Assembly: GCF_030014955.1 (NCBI RefSeq)
Contig: NZ_JAGRPV010000001.1
Coordinates: 868,001-932,000, forward strand
Length of the DNA: 64,000 bases
DNA from: Cohnella hashimotonis
GTDB lineage: Bacteria; Bacillota; Bacilli; Paenibacillales; Paenibacillaceae
Direction of reading: 5' to 3'
Shown in pieces: positions 1-9,836 of the stretch (its first letter is position 1; the number at the start of each line of letters is the position of its first letter). Both the position numbers and the translations under genes were made by a program. The notes beneath the pieces were generated by a model. The model made no database searches. It was not told where the DNA came from and was given only the letters and a program-made list of their open reading frames with translations.

Positions 1-188
1 GTGACCACAGCACCTCCGTGACCATAACACCTCCGCGCCCACAGCACCTCCGCGCCCGCTGCACCTACGCGCCCACAGCACCTCCGCGCCCACAGTATCT
101 CCGCGACCTCCGCGACCGCAGCACCTCCGCGACCACAGCACCTTCGCCACCTCCGTGACCATAACACCTCCGCGATCACCATCTTGCA
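1..188. repeat. 17-bp tandem repeat (minisatellite)
   Basis: About a dozen head-to-tail 17-bp units, consensus GCGCCCACAGCACCTCC, run from the first base to about 188. Two units (103-111 and 146-154) are cut to 9 bp, as expected from slippage. The period is not a multiple of three and no reading frame stays conserved, so it is probably non-coding. It may begin upstream of the window. From 189 to 354 I see only an AT-richer stretch that could hold the promoter of the following transporter operon; no clear -35/-10 pair stands out. Confidence 0.9.
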
Positions 189-354
189 CCGCCTTCCTTT
201 AACTTGCGGCTTCGGGAATACGCATATTGCTCCGATCAAACGCTCCGTTGCGGCTTTTTATAGGAAAATACCGTTTTTAAAATATACATTCCCGCCTTCC
301 GCGCCTTAAAGTTGGCTTATCACGACAAGCAATGCGAAAAGGAAGTGCGGTCAC

Positions 355-1257
355 ATGATCAGGACGATCAAAAGAAACTTCGGATTATCGATGTTGGCGC
401 TGCCGGGATTTCTGCTCATTATTCTTTTTAACTACGTGCCGCTATACGGTATGCTGCTGCCTTTTAAGAGCTATCGCTACAATCTGGGCATCTGGAACAG
501 CCCCTGGGTTGGCTTCGACAACTTCGGCTTCCTGTTCAACGGGGATGTGCTCTTCCGGGTGCTGAGAAATACGCTCCTCTACAATATGACCTTTATCGTG
601 CTGGGCACCACGCTGTCCGTGACGATCGCGCTGCTGCTGTACGAGCTGAGCCGCAGATTCGTCAAAGCCTATCAGACCATCCTGTTTATCCCTTACTTTA
701 TTTCCTGGGTTGTGGCAGGCTTTGCCTTCCGCTCGCTGTTCGATATGGATTACGGCGTCATCAACCGCGTGCTGGTATCCCTGGGCGAAGAACCGATCCT
801 CTGGTACAGCGACCCCAAGTATTGGCCTTACATTCTAGTGGCGGCCGCCGTATGGAAGGGGCTCGGATACGGTTCGGTTATCTACTACGCCGCCCTAATG
901 GGCATCGATTCGGAGTATTACGACGCTGCCAAGATCGATGGGGCGAGCAAGTTCAGGCAGGCGATCTCGATCTCGGTGCCGATGATCAAGCCGATCGTCA
1001 TCATGATGGTCATCCTGCAGATCGGCAGCATCTGCTACAGCGATTTCGGGCTGTTCTACAACGTGACGCTCAATTCGTCCCTGCTCTACAAGACGACGGA
1101 TGTCATCGATACGTTCGTCTACCGGTCGCTGATCGACATGGGCGACATCGGAATGGCATCGGCAGCGGGCTTTTTCCAATCGATCGTCGGCTTCTGCCTC
1201 GTGCTCACGACCAATTACATCGTCAAAAAAATCAATCCGGAAAATTCTCTTTTTTAA
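355..1257 (+). CDS. Carbohydrate ABC transporter permease, LplB type
   Basis: A 300-residue integral membrane subunit of a CUT1-type sugar importer. The start is the ATG at 355, preceded by AAAAGGA about 12 bases upstream. Six hydrophobic segments are visible, with the N-terminal LSMLALPGFLLIILFNYVPL segment typical of LplB/YtcP proteins. The EAA loop that contacts the ATPase is near residues 184-210 (YYDAAKIDGAS). It is followed after 11 bases by the second permease and then by the binding lipoprotein. No ATPase gene is nearby, so it probably uses a shared MsmX-like ATPase. The substrate is unknown; the downstream GH99-like and GH2 genes suggest a mannose-containing oligosaccharide. Confidence 0.93.
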   Translation: MIRTIKRNFGLSMLALPGFLLIILFNYVPLYGMLLPFKSYRYNLGIWNSPWVGFDNFGFLFNGDVLFRVLRNTLLYNMTFIVLGTTLSVTIALLLYELSRRFVKAYQTILFIPYFISWVVAGFAFRSLFDMDYGVINRVLVSLGEEPILWYSDPKYWPYILVAAAVWKGLGYGSVIYYAALMGIDSEYYDAAKIDGASKFRQAISISVPMIKPIVIMMVILQIGSICYSDFGLFYNVTLNSSLLYKTTDVIDTFVYRSLIDMGDIGMASAAGFFQSIVGFCLVLTTNYIVKKINPENSLF

Positions 1258-1268
1258 GGAGTGCAGCC

Positions 1269-2177
1269 ATGAACGGTTCCGTAACGGCCCTCAAGCGGAG
1301 TCAACCGACCGCCGGGAAAATGTTCATTCATCTCGTCTTTATCCTGTTGTGCGTGGCCAGCCTGTTTCCGTTTCTCGTCATCATCGGCACGTCGTTTCAG
1401 AGCGAGAACGACATCGTCAAATTTGGTTACTCGGTCATTCCGAAAAACTTTACGTTCGACGCCTACCGCGTCATCCTGCACGAGCCCAAGGTGCTGTTCC
1501 AGTCTTACTTCGTCACGATCGCGACGACCGTCATCGGCTCCCTGGTCGGGATGTGGGTGACGACGACTTACGCTTACGCGATATCCCGCAAGGACTATCG
1601 TTTCCGATCGTTTCTCGCCTTCTTCATCTTTTTTACGATGCTCTTCCACGGCGGGATGGTTCCTTCGTACATTCTGATGGTCAAGTGGCTGGGGTTAAAG
1701 AACAACATTCTCGCGCTCATCCTGCCCTATCTGATCAGCGGCTGGTTCGTGCTGCTGATGAAAGGCTTCCTCCAGACGATCCCGGAGGCGGTCATCGAAT
1801 CGGCGAAGATCGACGGCGCCGGCGAACTGCGCATCTTCGCGCAGATCGTCATCCCGATCTCCAAGCCGGCCTTGGCGACACTGGGCTTGTTCTTCGCCCT
1901 TCAATATTGGAACGACTGGTGGCTGACGCTGCTTTACGTCGAGCACGACAACCTGATGAAGCTGCAATACTTGCTCATTCGCGTGCTGAAAAACATGGAG
2001 TACCTGAATTCGGCTGAAGCCATTCAATACGGACTGGTCAAACCGGGCATGCTCGTGCCCTCCTTAAGCGCCAGAATGGCCATGTGTATTTTGGCGGCCG
2101 GTCCGATGCTGCTCGTGTTCCCGCTCTTTCAGAAATATTTCGTACAGGGCTTGACGGTAGGCTCGGTCAAAGGGTGA
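1269..2177 (+). CDS. Carbohydrate ABC transporter permease, LplC/YtcP type
   Basis: The second membrane subunit of the importer, 302 residues. The ATG at 1269 has AAGGAGTG about 5 bases upstream and lies 11 bases after the first permease, so the pair is co-transcribed and probably forms the heterodimeric channel. Six transmembrane stretches are visible. The EAA loop is near residues 175-200 (ESAKIDGAGELRIF), and the C-terminus ends in the GLTVGSVKG tail shared by LplC-type permeases. A longer open frame reaches upstream through the first permease, but it lacks a ribosome site and the extra residues are not permease-like. Confidence 0.93.
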   Translation: MNGSVTALKRSQPTAGKMFIHLVFILLCVASLFPFLVIIGTSFQSENDIVKFGYSVIPKNFTFDAYRVILHEPKVLFQSYFVTIATTVIGSLVGMWVTTTYAYAISRKDYRFRSFLAFFIFFTMLFHGGMVPSYILMVKWLGLKNNILALILPYLISGWFVLLMKGFLQTIPEAVIESAKIDGAGELRIFAQIVIPISKPALATLGLFFALQYWNDWWLTLLYVEHDNLMKLQYLLIRVLKNMEYLNSAEAIQYGLVKPGMLVPSLSARMAMCILAAGPMLLVFPLFQKYFVQGLTVGSVKG

Positions 2178-2253
2178 TAATTACAGCCGTGAGTCTTTTG
2201 AGCTTACGGCTGCTGATTATAAATGTAAGGCATATACAAGGGAGGCAATCCGA

Positions 2254-3861
2254 GTGAGTCCGACAATGGGGAAGAAGGCAAGATGGCTTGGAACGGGTAC
2301 GTCCGCCATGCTGGCGGCGGCCATGATCGTAAGCGGTTGCAGCAGTTCGAAGGAAGAGGGCTCTTCGAGTCCGTCCGCAAGCTCCGGCGCCAGTGAGAGC
2401 GCGAGTCCAAGCGCCAGCCCGAGCGCCAGCGCGCCCGCTTCGCAGCCGGCGGATACCGGAGGCGATACCAAAGACTTCGTCAAGCTCAGCTGGTACATGC
2501 CGAAGCCGATCGACAATATGAAGGATCAAGCCGCCGTCGAAGCGGAAGCGAACAAGGTCATCAAGGAAAAGCTGAACGCGGAGCTGCATCTCAATCTGAT
2601 CGACAATGCCGGCTGGGAAGACAAGATGAAGCTGATCTCCGCGGCGGGCGAGCCTTACGACATCGTATTTTCCACGTTTTCCTCCAATCGCATTAGCGAC
2701 AATGTCCAAAAGGGCGCTTTCCTGCCCCTGGATGAGCTGCTGCAAAAGTACGGCCAAAACATTCTGGCGAAGGTGGACCAACGCGCCTGGAAGGCGGTTA
2801 CGTATAAAGGGAAGATCATGGCCATTCCCGCGCAGACGCCGTACGCGCCAGCCGGCGCGCACGTTTTCAAGAAGGATATGGTGGAGAAGTACAAATTCGA
2901 CTATAAGAGCGTCAAGAGCATCAAGGACCTGGAGCCGTTCCTGGCCGAGATCAAGAAAAACGAGCCGAACATGATTCCGCTCCTGGCCACGGCCAACGGT
3001 ACCGCGGCGGGCGTCAGCTTGTACGACTATACGACGATCACGCCGGGCATCTCCTATAGCGAGAAGGACGGAAAGATTGTCAAGATTTTGGGCGTGCCCG
3101 AGAATAAGGAGAACTATAAGACGATCAACGACTTTTACAAAAAAGGCTATATCGCCAAGGATGCGGCCATCAAGACGGACTATCTGGCCGAAGCCAAGTC
3201 GGGCAAGTACGCGGTCATGCGCGATTCGGGCGGCTATACGGAGGACGGATCGAAGTCGACGGCGACTTACGGCTTCCCGACGGTAGAGACGCTGGCCGGC
3301 TACCCGACGATCTCGACCAACTCGATGACTTCCGCCGCGACGGCGATCAGCGCCACCTCCAAGAACCCCGAGCGGGCGATGATGCTGCTCAACGAGATCT
3401 GGGGCGACAAGTACCTGCTGAATACGCTGGCCTACGGCGTCGAGGGCAAAAACTATACAGTCAAGTCCGGCACGGTGAAGGATGACAATCCGACGATCGA
3501 AGCGACGACCGGCGCGGATCAGACTTGGGCGATCTGGCACAACTGGCTCGGCCCGCTGTGGGATCAATGGGATTCGAACTGGAACTCCACCGCAGCGCTT
3601 CAGGAGATGAAGAAAAACAACGACAACGGCAAGGCGTCGGGTATCCTCGGCTTCATCTTCAATCCGGAGCCCGTCAAGACGGAGATCGCTCAGGTGAGCG
3701 CCATCCAGAAGGAATCGAATCCGATTTTGACGACCGGCTCGATGCCGGACTTCGAGAGCTACTATACCGATCTTCAGAAACGATTGGATGCGGCGGGCAT
3801 GGACAAGATCATGGCCGAAGCGCAAAAGCAGTTCGATGCGTGGAAGGCGGAAAACAGCTAA
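2254..3861 (+). CDS. Extracellular solute-binding lipoprotein
   Basis: A 535-residue binding protein for the preceding permeases. The chosen start is GTG 2254, behind GGGAGGC. The signal peptide ends in the lipobox IVSGC with the lipidated cysteine at residue 29. A Ser/Ala/Pro-rich tether of about 45 residues follows, a common design for Paenibacillaceae lipoproteins. The mature part has the LplA/YtcQ-type fold signature (FVKLSWYMPKPIDNMKD, then YDIVFSTFSSNRISDN). The gene sits 76 bases after the permease gene and is followed by a hairpin terminator. By family it captures an oligosaccharide outside the membrane; the ligand is unknown. Confidence 0.93.
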   Translation: MSPTMGKKARWLGTGTSAMLAAAMIVSGCSSSKEEGSSSPSASSGASESASPSASPSASAPASQPADTGGDTKDFVKLSWYMPKPIDNMKDQAAVEAEANKVIKEKLNAELHLNLIDNAGWEDKMKLISAAGEPYDIVFSTFSSNRISDNVQKGAFLPLDELLQKYGQNILAKVDQRAWKAVTYKGKIMAIPAQTPYAPAGAHVFKKDMVEKYKFDYKSVKSIKDLEPFLAEIKKNEPNMIPLLATANGTAAGVSLYDYTTITPGISYSEKDGKIVKILGVPENKENYKTINDFYKKGYIAKDAAIKTDYLAEAKSGKYAVMRDSGGYTEDGSKSTATYGFPTVETLAGYPTISTNSMTSAATAISATSKNPERAMMLLNEIWGDKYLLNTLAYGVEGKNYTVKSGTVKDDNPTIEATTGADQTWAIWHNWLGPLWDQWDSNWNSTAALQEMKKNNDNGKASGILGFIFNPEPVKTEIAQVSAIQKESNPILTTGSMPDFESYYTDLQKRLDAAGMDKIMAEAQKQFDAWKAENS

Positions 3862-3880
3862 GCGAAAACGGTTCGGCAAG

Positions 3881-3914
3881 GCGGCCCAGCTTGGAGAAAG
3901 TCGGGCCGCTTTTT
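3881..3914 (+). terminator. Intrinsic terminator after binding-protein gene
   Basis: GCGGCCC (3881-3887) pairs with GGGCCGC (3903-3909) and is followed by TTTTT. It lies between the binding lipoprotein and the large glycosidase gene, so it could partly uncouple the transporter from the enzymes. Confidence 0.8.
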
Positions 3915-3963
3915 ATGAATAAGCGTCTGCCTCCACTAACCATGCAAAGGGGAATCTTCATTT

Positions 3964-6900
3964 ATGCGCTCAATGAAGAACGGCTGGACCGCTTTTTGTG
4001 CGATTGCGTTTGTATGCGTTTTCTTTTTGGCGGCCGCGCCGCGCTCCGCCTCGGCCGACAGCGCGCCGGCGGGAGCCGGATATTTGGTGGACGAAGACTT
4101 TGCGTTTCTGTCCAATCTGGTGCCGGGGGAGAGCCAGCCGTCCGGCTGGGACATCCGCGCCGCGGGCGGCGCGCTGACGAGCATTTATAACAACACGTTA
4201 AAAATCAGCGATGCCAGTACGAAGCTCCCTGTATCGATGAGCCGCAAGTTCGTGGCCCAGAGCGAAGGGACGCTGACGATGGAATTTCGATTCAAGCCGT
4301 TTAGCGTCATTAATGGCTTGCATTGGCAGCTGCTCGGCGGCGATACGCCCGGCGTCAGCATCGCGACCAGCGCGAGCGGGAGCAATCTCGTGCTGGAGAC
4401 GTCGGGAGGCGCCGCGGTGACCTTGCAGGCGTATTCGGCGAACCAGGAATACGGCATCAAGGTCATTGCGGATCTGTCCGCGCAAAAGGCGGACGTGTAC
4501 GTCAACGGCATCCTGCGGGCGAGCGCCCAAAATTTCGCGAACGCGGTGTCCGCGCTGAACCGCTTCCAGTTGACGACGGGCGTCGCTTCGACGGGCGACT
4601 TCTTCTTTACGCCGCTTCATATCTATAAAGGCTACGCCGTCAACGAAAGGCTGCTGTCGGTGACCCCTGAATCGGGTAACTTGCCGCAGGATTGGACGGC
4701 CGCCCTTAACGGAGGCACGATCCAGGTCGCCCAGATGCTCAGCGCCCCGAAGCCGGACGTCAACAGCCTGAAGATCGATGCGTCCGCCTCGACCGGCAGC
4801 ATGACGCTTGGGAAGAGCTTTGCCGCGATCTCGGGTGATCTGACCGCGGAATACAAGATTTTCATCCCGGTAAAGACCGACGGTCTCACGGCCGAATTGA
4901 GAAGCGGCAGTACGACGGCGCTCAAGCTGTTCAGCTCCAACGGGAACCTGGTTTACGAGGACACGACCGGACAGCCCGTAAAGCTTTACGACGACTACAA
5001 GGCTAACTTGTGGTACCGCCTTAAAGTGGTCCTGAAGCCGGGTACGCACAAGGCCGACCTCTACGTCAACGGCAAGCTGCAAAAAGCGAACGTCGATATC
5101 GCTTCCGGGATCGCTTCCGTCGACGGGATCCGGTTCTCCACCTCCGCCGCGAACAAGGGCTTGATGTGGCTCGACGATATCCTTGTGTCTGCGAATACGC
5201 CGGAGCCTGCGGACTATGTGCCCGCGCCGGCAGTCGCGAGCACAGGCAGCACGTTCGTCGGCGTGCAGAGCTGCCCGATGTGGCGGGAGGGGCATCATCT
5301 GGGCTGGGACGTGATCAATCCGTTCCCGGACCGGACGCCGTATCTGGGCTTCTACGACGAAGGCAATCGGGAGACGGCGGACTGGGAGATCAAGTGGATG
5401 CTCGAGCACGGCATCGACTTCCAGATGTCCTGCTGGTTCAGGCCGATCGGGGGAGAAGGCGCGCCGATCAAGGATTCCTACCTGTCCGATGCGCTGGACG
5501 ACGGCTATTTCAATGCCAAGTACAGCAATCTGGCCCATTTTGCCATCATGTGGGAGAACCTGAACTCGGCGGCGAAGGACATCGCCGATTTCCGCGACAA
5601 TCTGGTTCCCTACTGGATCGAATATTATTTCAAGGACCCCCGGTATTTGAAGGTTGACGGCAAGCCCGTGTTCACCATCTATAACTACGATCAATTCGTC
5701 AAGCTGGCAGGCGGCGACAGCACAAAAGCGAAGGCGTTGATGGATATTCTGCGAAGCGCGGCGCGCGATGCCGGCGTCGGCGAGCTAACCATCCTGAACG
5801 TATATAACGGCACGAATGCCCAGGATCTGCAGAATCGCAAGGATGCGGGCTTCGACGGCGTCTACGCCTATTCGTGGGGCTCCTTCGGCGGGCATCCCGA
5901 TTTTCAGAAGCTCAAGCTGACGCTGGAAAACAACGCCGGCGTGATGGACGTCATTCCGGGCCTCAGCATGGGCAGAGACGATACCGCCTGGGGGCTGAGC
6001 TCTGGGTATTATGCGACTCCGGCCGAATTCAAGTCGCTGGCGCAGTGGACGAAGGACACCTATATTCCGTCGCTGTCGGCGGGCAATCTGGGCAAGAAGC
6101 TCATCATGCTGGACAACTGGAACGAATTCGGGGAAGGCCATTTCATCATGCCGGCAGGGCTCGCGGGCTTCGGCTACGTGGATGCGATCCGCGATGTGTT
6201 CTCAGGCGTCAGCACCCATACGGATGCCGTGCCGACCGCAACGCAGAAGGCGCGAATCAACGTGCTGTATCCGGAAGGGCGCGTCGTGCAAAACCGCACC
6301 CTGACGCCTCCGGCGATATCGAGCAATTCGGTCGCCTCGTGGGAGTTCAACACGCCGGGCGACAGCGAAGGCTGGAGCGTGCTGAAGCAGATCGACGCGG
6401 TGAGCGTCGCGGGCGGCACCTTCACCGGCACCACCAATAACACCGACCCGGGCATCATCTCGGCGGACCATCTGGGGATTAAGGCGGAGGACGCGCCTTA
6501 TCTCAAGATCCGGATGAAGAACAGCGCCAACGATATCGACGGCCGCGTATTTTTCACGACGGAGCTGGACGGCGACTGGAACGAGACAAAAGCGATGGGC
6601 TTCTTCGTAATCCCGCAAGACAACGGGTACACGGATTATTACGTGGAAATGTGGCGGAACAAGAGCTGGACCGGCAATATCCGGCAGATCCGGATCGATC
6701 CGATCTCGGCGATCGGCACGATCAGCATCGACTACATCCGGGCCGTCGCCGACGATTCGACGGCCATCAAGCTGTACATCGACGGCAAACGGAAAAACTT
6801 CAGCCAGCCGGCGCTCGTGCAGGACGGCGTCGTCATGGTGCCGATCAAGGACATCTGGCTACAGCTCGGCGTCAGGTCCGAATGGGACGCGGCGAATCAG

Positions 6901-9741
6901 AAGTTTATCGCGGTCAAGGGTGGCAGCGTCTACGAATTAACGGTCGGCAGTACGACGGCGCTCAAGGACAATCAGTCCATCACGCTCGAACACGCGCCGG
7001 TGAAGCTGGCCAACGGAACGGTGCTCGCGCCGCTCTCGTACCTCAAGCAAGCCTTCGGGGCGACCTTGAAGTGGGATGCGGCCGCGCAGAAAATCCAGAT
7101 CTATCCGGCAGGCGTCGTCTGGGACTTTGAATTCGGAGACGGTTGGACGGCGAACGGGAGCATCGCCGGCGGGCAGGCGATGGGCGGCCGATTCAGCGGT
7201 ACGTCCCTCGGCGTATCCGGCGGTGTAGAACCATCGGTCGAATCGCCGGATCAGTTGGGGCTGGACGCGTCCACGATCAAGCGGGTTCGCGTGCAGCTCG
7301 GCAACCAGACGACTGGCTCGCAGGCGAAGCTCTATTATACGACGGATGCCGATCCCGTATGGAATGCGGCCAAGTCGTTCTCGACCTATATCCTGCCAAG
7401 CGATTCGACTCTCCGCGAGTACGTGTTCGATACGACTTCCGCGGCCGCCTGGACAGGGACGATCAAGCAAATCCGGGTCGTGCCTACGCTGTCGGCCGGC
7501 AGCTTCAGCATCGATTCCGTGCAGCTGGATACGGCAACCTCGCTGCCGACGCTGGGCGCCAACCTTGTCGCGGATCCCGGCATGGAAGGGAGCACGATTC
7601 AGGCGCGCGTACAGAACGGCGCGCTGGGACTGGACGTCACGCAATCCCACAGCGGCCATCAGTCGCTCAAGGTCGTCAAGGACAATCGTTACGGCAGCGC
7701 TTCCTTCCCGATCGCCGTCACGCAAGGCCAAGAGTACCATTATTCGGTCTGGGCGAAGCTCGCGAAGGCGCCGACGCTCACCGAACCGCTGCGTCTTTGC
7801 TTGCAGTATACGGTTGACGGCAATATCAAGCAGATGATTATTTACACCAGTGCCGGGCTCTCCGCCGATCAATGGACGCAGCTGCAGGGCAACTACACGA
7901 TCGCGGAGACCAGTCCCATTTCCAATGTGCTGCTTTACTTTTATACGGAGATCGACGGCACCAATCACGACTACTATCTCGACGATGTCGAAGCGAGGCT
8001 CGTGACCTACTCGTCCAGTCCGGCATGGACCTATGCGACGGGACTGAGTATCAACCCGACGACGACGATGAACATGGGCGAGACGAAGACGCTCGTTCCG
8101 ACGTTCCAGCCCTCGAGCAGCGTCAATAACCAAGCGCTGATCTGGAACTCCGACAATCCGGACGTGGCCGTCGTAGACATTAGCGGCACGGTGTTCGCGA
8201 AGAACGCGGGCATTGCGCATATTACGGCAACAGCCATCGACGGCGGATTCACGGCGACGACGGCGGTGACGGTGGCGCTCGGTTCCGGGCAGCCCGCCGG
8301 CGCGGTGCTGGGAAGCAATCTCATTCTCAACCCCGACATGGAGGGCGCCGCGATTCCTTCGTCTTATTACGGCTCCAGCGCCAGCGTGGCCTTGACGACG
8401 TCGGAGCATCGCCTGGGGGCGCAGTCTTTGCAGGTGACGAAGCTGAACGACAACAAATACGCGTCGTTCTTCATGCCCACATCGATCGAGCAGGGAAAGA
8501 CGTATTATTATTCGGCCTGGGCGAAACTGGCTGCAGCACCCGCACAGCCTGCGCTGTTCCGGATCTGCCTGCAATACAAGCTGGACGGCGTCGCGCAGCA
8601 GAAAATTTTGTTCACCAGCGCGCCGCTGCTCAGAGGAGGCTGGACGCAGGCATCGGGTTTCTACAAGATCGAGGAGACGGGGACGGTCACTGATGTCCGG
8701 GTGTTCCTGTATACGGAGCAGAGCGGTCCGGTGCAAACCTTCTACGTCGACGATATAGAGGTTCGTCCGGTCATAGCAGACAGTACCCCGCCGGTCACGA
8801 CGGTCGCGCTGAATCCGTCGCCGCCGGACGGTCCGGGCGGCGCTTATAACGGCCCGGTTACGCTGACGCTTGCGGCATCGGACAGCGTGTCCAGCGTCGC
8901 GCAGACTGTGTACAGCGTCGATAACGGGACGACTTGGACCCCGTACACGGCGCCGCTGGCGTTCGGCAAACAGGGCTCGTATACGGTTCTTTACAAGTCG
9001 ACCGACCTGGCGGGCAATGCCGAGACGCAGCAGAGCGTAAGCTTCAGCCTGGCCGCGACGGTGACCACGGTCTCCCTGCAGGATAGCGCGGGACAGCCGC
9101 TGAGCGGCGGCACGGTCAAGTATTACGACGGCAGCTGGAAGGACTTGGGGACGACGGACGCCTCGGGGCAGGCGACGAAGGCGCTGCCGGAGCGGAGCTA
9201 TATTTTCTCCGTGACCTATCTAGGCACGACCAAGCAGTTAACGCAAAATACGGCGACAGGTCCCGCGTCCGTCGTCTTCCAGACGGTAAAAGCGAAGGTG
9301 CAGCTCAAGGACAGTCAGGGCAATCCGCTGAACGGCGCCGTCGCGAAGGTATATGCCGGAGGCAGCTGGCAGACGATCGGCACGACTGCGGGCGGCGAAA
9401 CGACGAAGGAGCTCCTGCCGGGCACGTATACGTTCGGCATTACCTATGACGGCGTGTACAAGGAAAAGAGCCAGAACGTCGGCGACGATCCGGCCGTGGT
9501 ATTCCAGACGGCGAGCGTTCTTATCCAACTGAAGGATGCCGGCGGCAACCCGGTGAACGGCGGCACGGCCAAGGTGTATGCGGGAGGCAGCTGGCGGACG
9601 ATCGGCAGCACGGCGGGCGGCGAGATCCGCGTGGAGCTGCTGCCCGGCTCCTACACTTTCGGCATGACGTACGGAACGGCGCTCGCGAACATCGTGAAGG
9701 ATATCGGGACGGATCCGACCGTCGTGTTCCAACTGCCTTAA
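3964..9741 (+). CDS. Secreted multidomain GH99-like glycoside hydrolase (1925 aa)
   Basis: The start is ATG 3964 with AAAGGGG just upstream. Residues 1-31 are a signal peptide (cleavage near SASA/DS). Two LamG/jelly-roll-like domains fill about 35-410. Residues about 430-775 look like a GH99-like (WbsX/GH71-related) TIM barrel, containing GHHLGWDVINPFPDRTPYLG, AIMWENLNS and LDNWNEFGEG. A carbohydrate-binding-like module follows, then a copper-amine-oxidase N-domain-like stalk (about 934-1050), two CBM4/9-like modules (about 1196-1350 and 1450-1600), a Big2-type Ig domain between them, a chitobiase-C-like domain, and three homologous ~75-residue repeats (1699-1925). It is exported and probably attacks a large glycan outside the cell, feeding the importer upstream. 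Domain borders are by eye; the exact GH family needs a profile search. Confidence 0.85.
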   Translation: MRSMKNGWTAFCAIAFVCVFFLAAAPRSASADSAPAGAGYLVDEDFAFLSNLVPGESQPSGWDIRAAGGALTSIYNNTLKISDASTKLPVSMSRKFVAQSEGTLTMEFRFKPFSVINGLHWQLLGGDTPGVSIATSASGSNLVLETSGGAAVTLQAYSANQEYGIKVIADLSAQKADVYVNGILRASAQNFANAVSALNRFQLTTGVASTGDFFFTPLHIYKGYAVNERLLSVTPESGNLPQDWTAALNGGTIQVAQMLSAPKPDVNSLKIDASASTGSMTLGKSFAAISGDLTAEYKIFIPVKTDGLTAELRSGSTTALKLFSSNGNLVYEDTTGQPVKLYDDYKANLWYRLKVVLKPGTHKADLYVNGKLQKANVDIASGIASVDGIRFSTSAANKGLMWLDDILVSANTPEPADYVPAPAVASTGSTFVGVQSCPMWREGHHLGWDVINPFPDRTPYLGFYDEGNRETADWEIKWMLEHGIDFQMSCWFRPIGGEGAPIKDSYLSDALDDGYFNAKYSNLAHFAIMWENLNSAAKDIADFRDNLVPYWIEYYFKDPRYLKVDGKPVFTIYNYDQFVKLAGGDSTKAKALMDILRSAARDAGVGELTILNVYNGTNAQDLQNRKDAGFDGVYAYSWGSFGGHPDFQKLKLTLENNAGVMDVIPGLSMGRDDTAWGLSSGYYATPAEFKSLAQWTKDTYIPSLSAGNLGKKLIMLDNWNEFGEGHFIMPAGLAGFGYVDAIRDVFSGVSTHTDAVPTATQKARINVLYPEGRVVQNRTLTPPAISSNSVASWEFNTPGDSEGWSVLKQIDAVSVAGGTFTGTTNNTDPGIISADHLGIKAEDAPYLKIRMKNSANDIDGRVFFTTELDGDWNETKAMGFFVIPQDNGYTDYYVEMWRNKSWTGNIRQIRIDPISAIGTISIDYIRAVADDSTAIKLYIDGKRKNFSQPALVQDGVVMVPIKDIWLQLGVRSEWDAANQKFIAVKGGSVYELTVGSTTALKDNQSITLEHAPVKLANGTVLAPLSYLKQAFGATLKWDAAAQKIQIYPAGVVWDFEFGDGWTANGSIAGGQAMGGRFSGTSLGVSGGVEPSVESPDQLGLDASTIKRVRVQLGNQTTGSQAKLYYTTDADPVWNAAKSFSTYILPSDSTLREYVFDTTSAAAWTGTIKQIRVVPTLSAGSFSIDSVQLDTATSLPTLGANLVADPGMEGSTIQARVQNGALGLDVTQSHSGHQSLKVVKDNRYGSASFPIAVTQGQEYHYSVWAKLAKAPTLTEPLRLCLQYTVDGNIKQMIIYTSAGLSADQWTQLQGNYTIAETSPISNVLLYFYTEIDGTNHDYYLDDVEARLVTYSSSPAWTYATGLSINPTTTMNMGETKTLVPTFQPSSSVNNQALIWNSDNPDVAVVDISGTVFAKNAGIAHITATAIDGGFTATTAVTVALGSGQPAGAVLGSNLILNPDMEGAAIPSSYYGSSASVALTTSEHRLGAQSLQVTKLNDNKYASFFMPTSIEQGKTYYYSAWAKLAAAPAQPALFRICLQYKLDGVAQQKILFTSAPLLRGGWTQASGFYKIEETGTVTDVRVFLYTEQSGPVQTFYVDDIEVRPVIADSTPPVTTVALNPSPPDGPGGAYNGPVTLTLAASDSVSSVAQTVYSVDNGTTWTPYTAPLAFGKQGSYTVLYKSTDLAGNAETQQSVSFSLAATVTTVSLQDSAGQPLSGGTVKYYDGSWKDLGTTDASGQATKALPERSYIFSVTYLGTTKQLTQNTATGPASVVFQTVKAKVQLKDSQGNPLNGAVAKVYAGGSWQTIGTTAGGETTKELLPGTYTFGITYDGVYKEKSQNVGDDPAVVFQTASVLIQLKDAGGNPVNGGTAKVYAGGSWRTIGSTAGGEIRVELLPGSYTFGMTYGTALANIVKDIGTDPTVVFQLP

Positions 9742-9756
9742 TGTTATAAGAACGCA

Positions 9757-9819
9757 AGAGGATGCTCCCGCCGGACCCTGGCCATGCGCGTCGGTCCGCG
9801 TCGGTGAGCATCCTCTTTT
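9757..9819 (+). terminator. Long-stem intrinsic terminator
   Basis: AGAGGATGCTC (9757-9767) pairs perfectly with GAGCATCCTCT (9806-9816), with an inner CGGACC/GGTCCG stem and a following T run. It ends transcription of the GH99-like gene and overlaps the leader of the beta-mannosidase gene. Confidence 0.85.
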
Positions 9820-9836
9820 GGGGAGGAAGATTGCAA

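Noticed and set aside
2167..3879. Long open frame on the minus strand opposite the binding-protein gene
   Set aside because: The Arg-, Asp- and Val-rich translation has no family features, and the plus strand carries an unmistakable lipoprotein. It is a by-product of high GC.
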